Assembly: GCA_019454045.1 (NCBI GenBank)
Contig: SKCR01006519.1
Coordinates: forward strand, 186,001 to 250,000
Reading direction: 5' to 3'
Length of the DNA: 64,000 nt
Origin: Zanthoxylum bungeanum
Taxonomy: Eukaryota; Streptophyta; Magnoliopsida; Sapindales; Rutaceae
The notes below the pieces were generated by a model. It saw nothing but the letters and a program-made list of their open reading frames with translations. It made no database searches and was not told where the DNA came from. The translations under genes were made by a program, and so were the position numbers. Within the stretch, counting starts at the first letter, position 1; each line of letters starts with the position of its first letter. Below, in pieces: positions 60,148 to 64,000 of the stretch.

Positions 60148-62291
60148 TGACCGGCGTAAACACACACGTATAACGCAAGCGCACGTATCGTTCAAGTAGT
60201 ATAAAAATATCGATCCCACGAAGACGTAATTCCTACTGTTGTTATTAATTATTGAATATATTTATTTACAAATATCTAATTGAGGGTGAAGAGAATGATT
60301 GTTTGATTGGTTGAAAGTGGTTTTACAAAATAAATAAATAAAAGACAAAAGAAAATACTAAGGAAAATAACAAAAGACACAAAGATCTAGGGTTGTGAAT
60401 CCTTCTAATATATTTTAAAAGATGAAGTGATTATTTTATGTTTGTGTAATAAATCAGTTTACTAACCTGGAACATTAAATTATGCAAAAGCCTCTGTCGA
60501 TGGTCAGACGCAAATACCCAGTTTAACCCAATTGAACCATATGTCTATGTCAACCAAATTATCTGGATTCATTAAGTTTAAGTTCCAATTATGGCTACCC
60601 CCGCCCGACAGGTATAAACCTATCCTGTAAGGAAATCTATTAAAGGGTTATCTATCCTCAAGGAAGATCGTGGGCTATTAAGTCTAAGGCTGAAACCTAA
60701 AATCCCTATGTCTAGTTCATTTTAGATTTACCACATCAATCTTATTGGTGATCAGACAACAAGAAGCATTAAGCTTAAGACTTAATAAGTAAACCTTTAA
60801 ATTACCCAAACTATAAAATAACCACTTATAAACCGGTGATATTAGAATTCATCACAACCCCAGATAACTAACACATAACTAGGGCTAGTAACAACTTAAA
60901 AGTAAAAGACATAAAGTAAAAATATTGAAAAGTAAAAGACATAAAGTAAAACTGAAAAGTAAAATAAAATAAAATGCTAAGGTAAAAGGAATTACTTTTA
61001 CTACTACTAATTTAGATATCTCCCATAAAATAATATATAAACTTATGATAATATTACCAACCGACCATATAGGCGGTATCCTGATTAAGTCAAATTAAGT
61101 CCAACCAGCCATAAAGGCGGAACCAAAATTAAATTACCAACCGACCAATCTGGCGGTATCCTTTATTAGTCAGGTTTAAACCAGATTAAAATGAATTACC
61201 AACCGACCAATCTAGCGGTATCCTTTTTAAGTCAATATTTTAAATAGTGAATATATTATTTTTAAGGGAGATTAATCTAAATAGTAACAGTAAAAGAATT
61301 ACCTTTCACTATAGCTGGGGAAGTTACCTCCTCATGGTAAATAGTAAAAACTGTAAAAAGTAAAAAAAGTAAATTACTATTATTACAAAACGTAATTAAA
61401 ATTATTTACAAAACTAAAAATTAAAAACTAAAAACTAAAAACTAAAAGAATCTAGAGAGAGAAACTATCTCTTTAGAAAGAATATAAGAGAGAGAGTGGT
61501 GCACTGAATTCTGAAATCTCGAGCTCAATTTATAGGCGTCAGTAGGCTTCTAGCGTCGCGACGCCAGGGCCCTCAGCGTCGCTACGCCAGATTTTGTCGA
61601 CATGGCACGCTCTGGTTCACCGGTTTGAAGATTCTGGATAAGCTGATAAGGTGACACGTGGCGCGGTGGTTGGGCTTCAATTATTGTGACACGTGGCGGC
61701 TTCTGATTGGTAGCTGAGATTCTTATCCGCCACGTGTCAGATAAGGATTAGATACTCAATGATTGATGCTGACGTGGCACTGACGTGGCGGTGACGTGGC
61801 GACACGTGGGAAAAAGACTGTCAGCACCGTAGAATTACAACACGTGGCACTTCCTGATTGGTTGATGATGACATGGCGGTGACGTGGTGGTGTTGACTTG
61901 TTGACTTACTGACGTGGCTGATGACCTGGAGTGACACATGGCAAGGCGCATGTTAGCATATCGGCTGTGATGGTGACACGTGGCAAGGCGTATGTTAGCA
62001 AAGTCAAACTTTTCTCAGATTCTGATTTGTGGACCCGGCGCACGTTAGCACTGTTCGGCGCATTTTAGGCGTCGCGACGCGAAAGGTCTTGGCGTCGCGA
62101 CACTGGAATTTACAAAAATGTCATTTTTGTCCAATTTTCACTGTTTTGGCCCAAATCACCTTCAGAATGTCCTGAAACTTATTTATCTACAAAATAACAC
62201 AAAACACATCAAAATATTCACAAAACTCAAGAAACTATACAAAATATTAGGTTAAATGAGTGGGAAATAGTGATATAAATTCCACTCATCA
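60148..62291 (-). repeat. 3' LTR of fourth Athila-family copy (2144 bp)
   Basis: Runs from TGACCGGCG to CCACTCATCA. TATAAAT is read on the minus strand (61528-61534). The PPT follows at 62292 (CACCCCCAAACCTAAC reversed). It is closest to the LTR at 1-1770 in the 61440-61760 part. Confidence 0.9.
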
Positions 62292-63589
62292 CACCCCCAA
62301 ACCTAACATTTTGCTAGTCCTCGAGCAAAACATAGAGTAAAATAACATAAATAAATTAACTAAGCCACTTTCGTAGGGATCACGGTTGCATTTAGCATAT
62401 GCAACAAGCCTTTAAACCCCTAGGTGTCCCTAGTGGACGAGTTGTAGTCTCGTGAGGGTTTACAGCAATGATACCCACAAACATTTTACAAAAGTAAAAA
62501 AGTACTAAAACTAATGCACACAAAAGCAAAAAGACAAGCGAAAAGAGAATAAAAACGTTAGTGACTAATCATGTGAAACTTCTACTCCAAGTTACTAGTT
62601 GTTTTGTTTCTTTCTAAATTACTGAATAAGTAAATTCTCCAATTATTTTTACCATTCTTCATATACACATCCAACAAGATATTAATCAACTCATTTTTGC
62701 CCACAACAGTCATAAGTGCAGTTGATAAGAGAGTAATATTTTTGTCCTAAAGTTCTATCAGATTTCACACCTTTTGGTAGCAATGGAATAATTTTTCTGA
62801 TTTTTTTCTTTGATTTTTTTTTATTTATATACAATATCTTCCATCTATGTAACGAGTGTTGGGTCGGTGGCTCCCAAACCAGTTGGCTTTAGGGCACCAG
62901 GTGTTAAGACACCCCTACGGACTTAATTACTCAGATTTCAGATATATATTTTTTTTTCAGCATCTTTGATCCATGTAGCGAGCTTTGGGCCAGTGACTCC
63001 CAAACCAGTTGGTTTTAGGGCACTAGGTGTTAAAACACCCTTACAGACTTAATAACTCGGATCTCAGACTTTTTTTTTTTTTTACTCCACTGCTTTTTGA
63101 GATGCTTCCTCCAATTAAACTAGAGCACTGAATATTACAAACTTTTCAATTTTAACTTATGTCCGTATGTTACTATATATGTTGATAATACGTGTCAACT
63201 GAGCATATGAAGATCTATTTTAGTCCGTTTTATGGAGAATTCACAAATTAAATAATTCAAAATGAAATAAATAAAAATTAACTTATTTCGAAAATAGGCT
63301 TGAGATACGTCTCATGAGTGGAAACTCTTTACTCAGCTATCTCTTACCAATTTCACCATTTTAGTCAAAATAAAAACACAAAATATTTTTGTAATTTTTG
63401 AAAAATTTTCAATTTTTTTGTATTTTTCGAAAAATTTTGGAAAAAAAAAAACAACACACAAACTAAAAACAAGGTACTGATCAACTAATTCCCTCCCCCA
63501 AACCTAAATGAGACATTGTCCCCAATGTCTTAAACAGTAAAATGAGAGTTAAGAAGGTCGTACCTGGTTAGCTGAAAATCTACAGGAAA
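62292..63589 (-). other. 3' noncoding region of fourth copy
   Basis: Holds the PPT, the folded RNA motif (62413-62462, all three stems perfect), the pair of 105-bp direct repeats (62840-63065) and the internal PPT-like motif (63490). No ORF. Confidence 0.65.
62413..62462 (-). other. Predicted three-way-junction RNA motif (copy 4)
   Basis: Outer stem UAAACCC/GGGUUUA, with inner hairpins ACGAG/CUCGU and CUAGG/CCUAG, all without mismatch. See 44938-44987. Confidence 0.45.
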
Positions 63590-63857
63590 TTAAAGGTTAA
63601 GATCCAGATTAATCCGACGCCTCTTACCGCGATCGTCCTCGAACCAATTTATCTTTGAAAGGATAGGGTCAACTTGTGGTTCATAGGCTATGAGTTGGTC
63701 TATTAGATCCGGAGCAGTTCTGGCAGTAAAGAGGAGTTCTTTCAAAGGTTTTGACACGAACCCATTTCTCCGAGCATCATCAAGAAACACACAAAGAAAA
63801 TCATAAAATCCATCAACGTTGAGCAGTCCAATTGGTTTGTGGTGTATGTTCAGGTTA
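63590..63857 (-). pseudogene. LONELY GUY-like gene, C-terminal part (copy 4)
   Basis: Open C-terminal third of the LOG homologue: NLNIHHKPIGLLNVDGFYDF, LDDARRNGFVSKPLKELL, APDLIDQLIAYEPQVDPIL, then GKRRRINLDLNL and TAA. The PGGxGTxEE half is missing because the gene is joined at about 63857 to LTR sequence. No disabling change is present in what remains, and its tail has the clearest basic patch plus LDLNL. Confidence 0.85.
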
Positions 63858-64000
63858 GCGCATTTTAGGCGTCGCGACGTGAAAGGTCTTGGCGTTGCGA
63901 CGCTGGAATTTACAAAAATGTCATTTTTGTCCAATTTTCACTGTTTTGGCCCAAATCACCTCCAGAATGTCCTGAAACTTATTTATCTACAAAATAACAC
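63858..64000 (-). repeat. LTR fragment fused to LOG copy 4
   Basis: Matches 62057-62200 almost base for base (GCGCATTTTAGGCGTCGCGA, ATGTCATTTTTGTCCAATTT). It is the start of the 5' LTR of this copy; everything between it and LOG is deleted. Continues beyond the window. Confidence 0.85.

Overview
The window reads as repeat-rich nuclear DNA of a flowering plant, probably a eudicot. It has nested Athila-type Ty3/gypsy and Ty1/copia LTR retrotransposons, tRNA-derived SINEs, a hAT remnant and one intron-rich plant gene. The species cannot be named from sequence alone. No tRNA, rRNA, CRISPR array or bacterial-style operon was seen.

Layout. 1-1770 is the 3' part of an Athila-family LTR in a copia-like LTR repeat (1771-3840). 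3841-13138 is the only host-like island: a CCCH/WD40 gene fragment (5907-6567, minus), a 12-exon pectin acetylesterase gene (6919-9642, minus) with one frameshift, a tandem duplication holding a hAT deletion derivative with an 8-bp target duplication, a LINE RNase H fragment and two SINEs. 14063-32694 is a compound Athila-type insertion, LTR(remnant)-internal-LTR-internal-LTR, with one 5-bp target duplication (ACCAC) around the whole. 32710-39218 is a mosaic of copia-type LTRs, two of them head to head. 39219-42702 plus 55254-56040 is a decayed copia element split by a third Athila-type element on the minus strand (42703-55253, target duplication CTAAT). 56043-60147 is a second Athila-like family (minus). 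60148-64000 is a fourth, internally deleted copy of the first family.

The main observation is that every copy of the first Athila-type family with its 3' internal region present (19744-20393, 28933-29586, 46141-46929, 63590-63857) carries, where Athila elements normally keep an env-like ORF, an intronless homologue of LONELY GUY (LOG), the enzyme that releases active cytokinin from its riboside monophosphate. It shows the LOG signature PGGxGTxEE and ends in a basic patch plus LDLNL, an EAR-like motif. Between pol and LOG lies a second accessory ORF (about 180 aa) with a basic arm and a Cys cluster, recalling small cysteine-rich nucleic-acid-binding proteins of some plant RNA viruses. Both ORFs follow plausible 3' splice sites, and LOG also follows a conserved TATAAAT. 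The family's LTRs are dense in G-box/ABRE and DRE-like motifs. All copies here are mutated, so the proposed system (a retrotransposon with a captured cytokinin-activating gene and a stress-type promoter) has to be judged at family level, not from any single copy.
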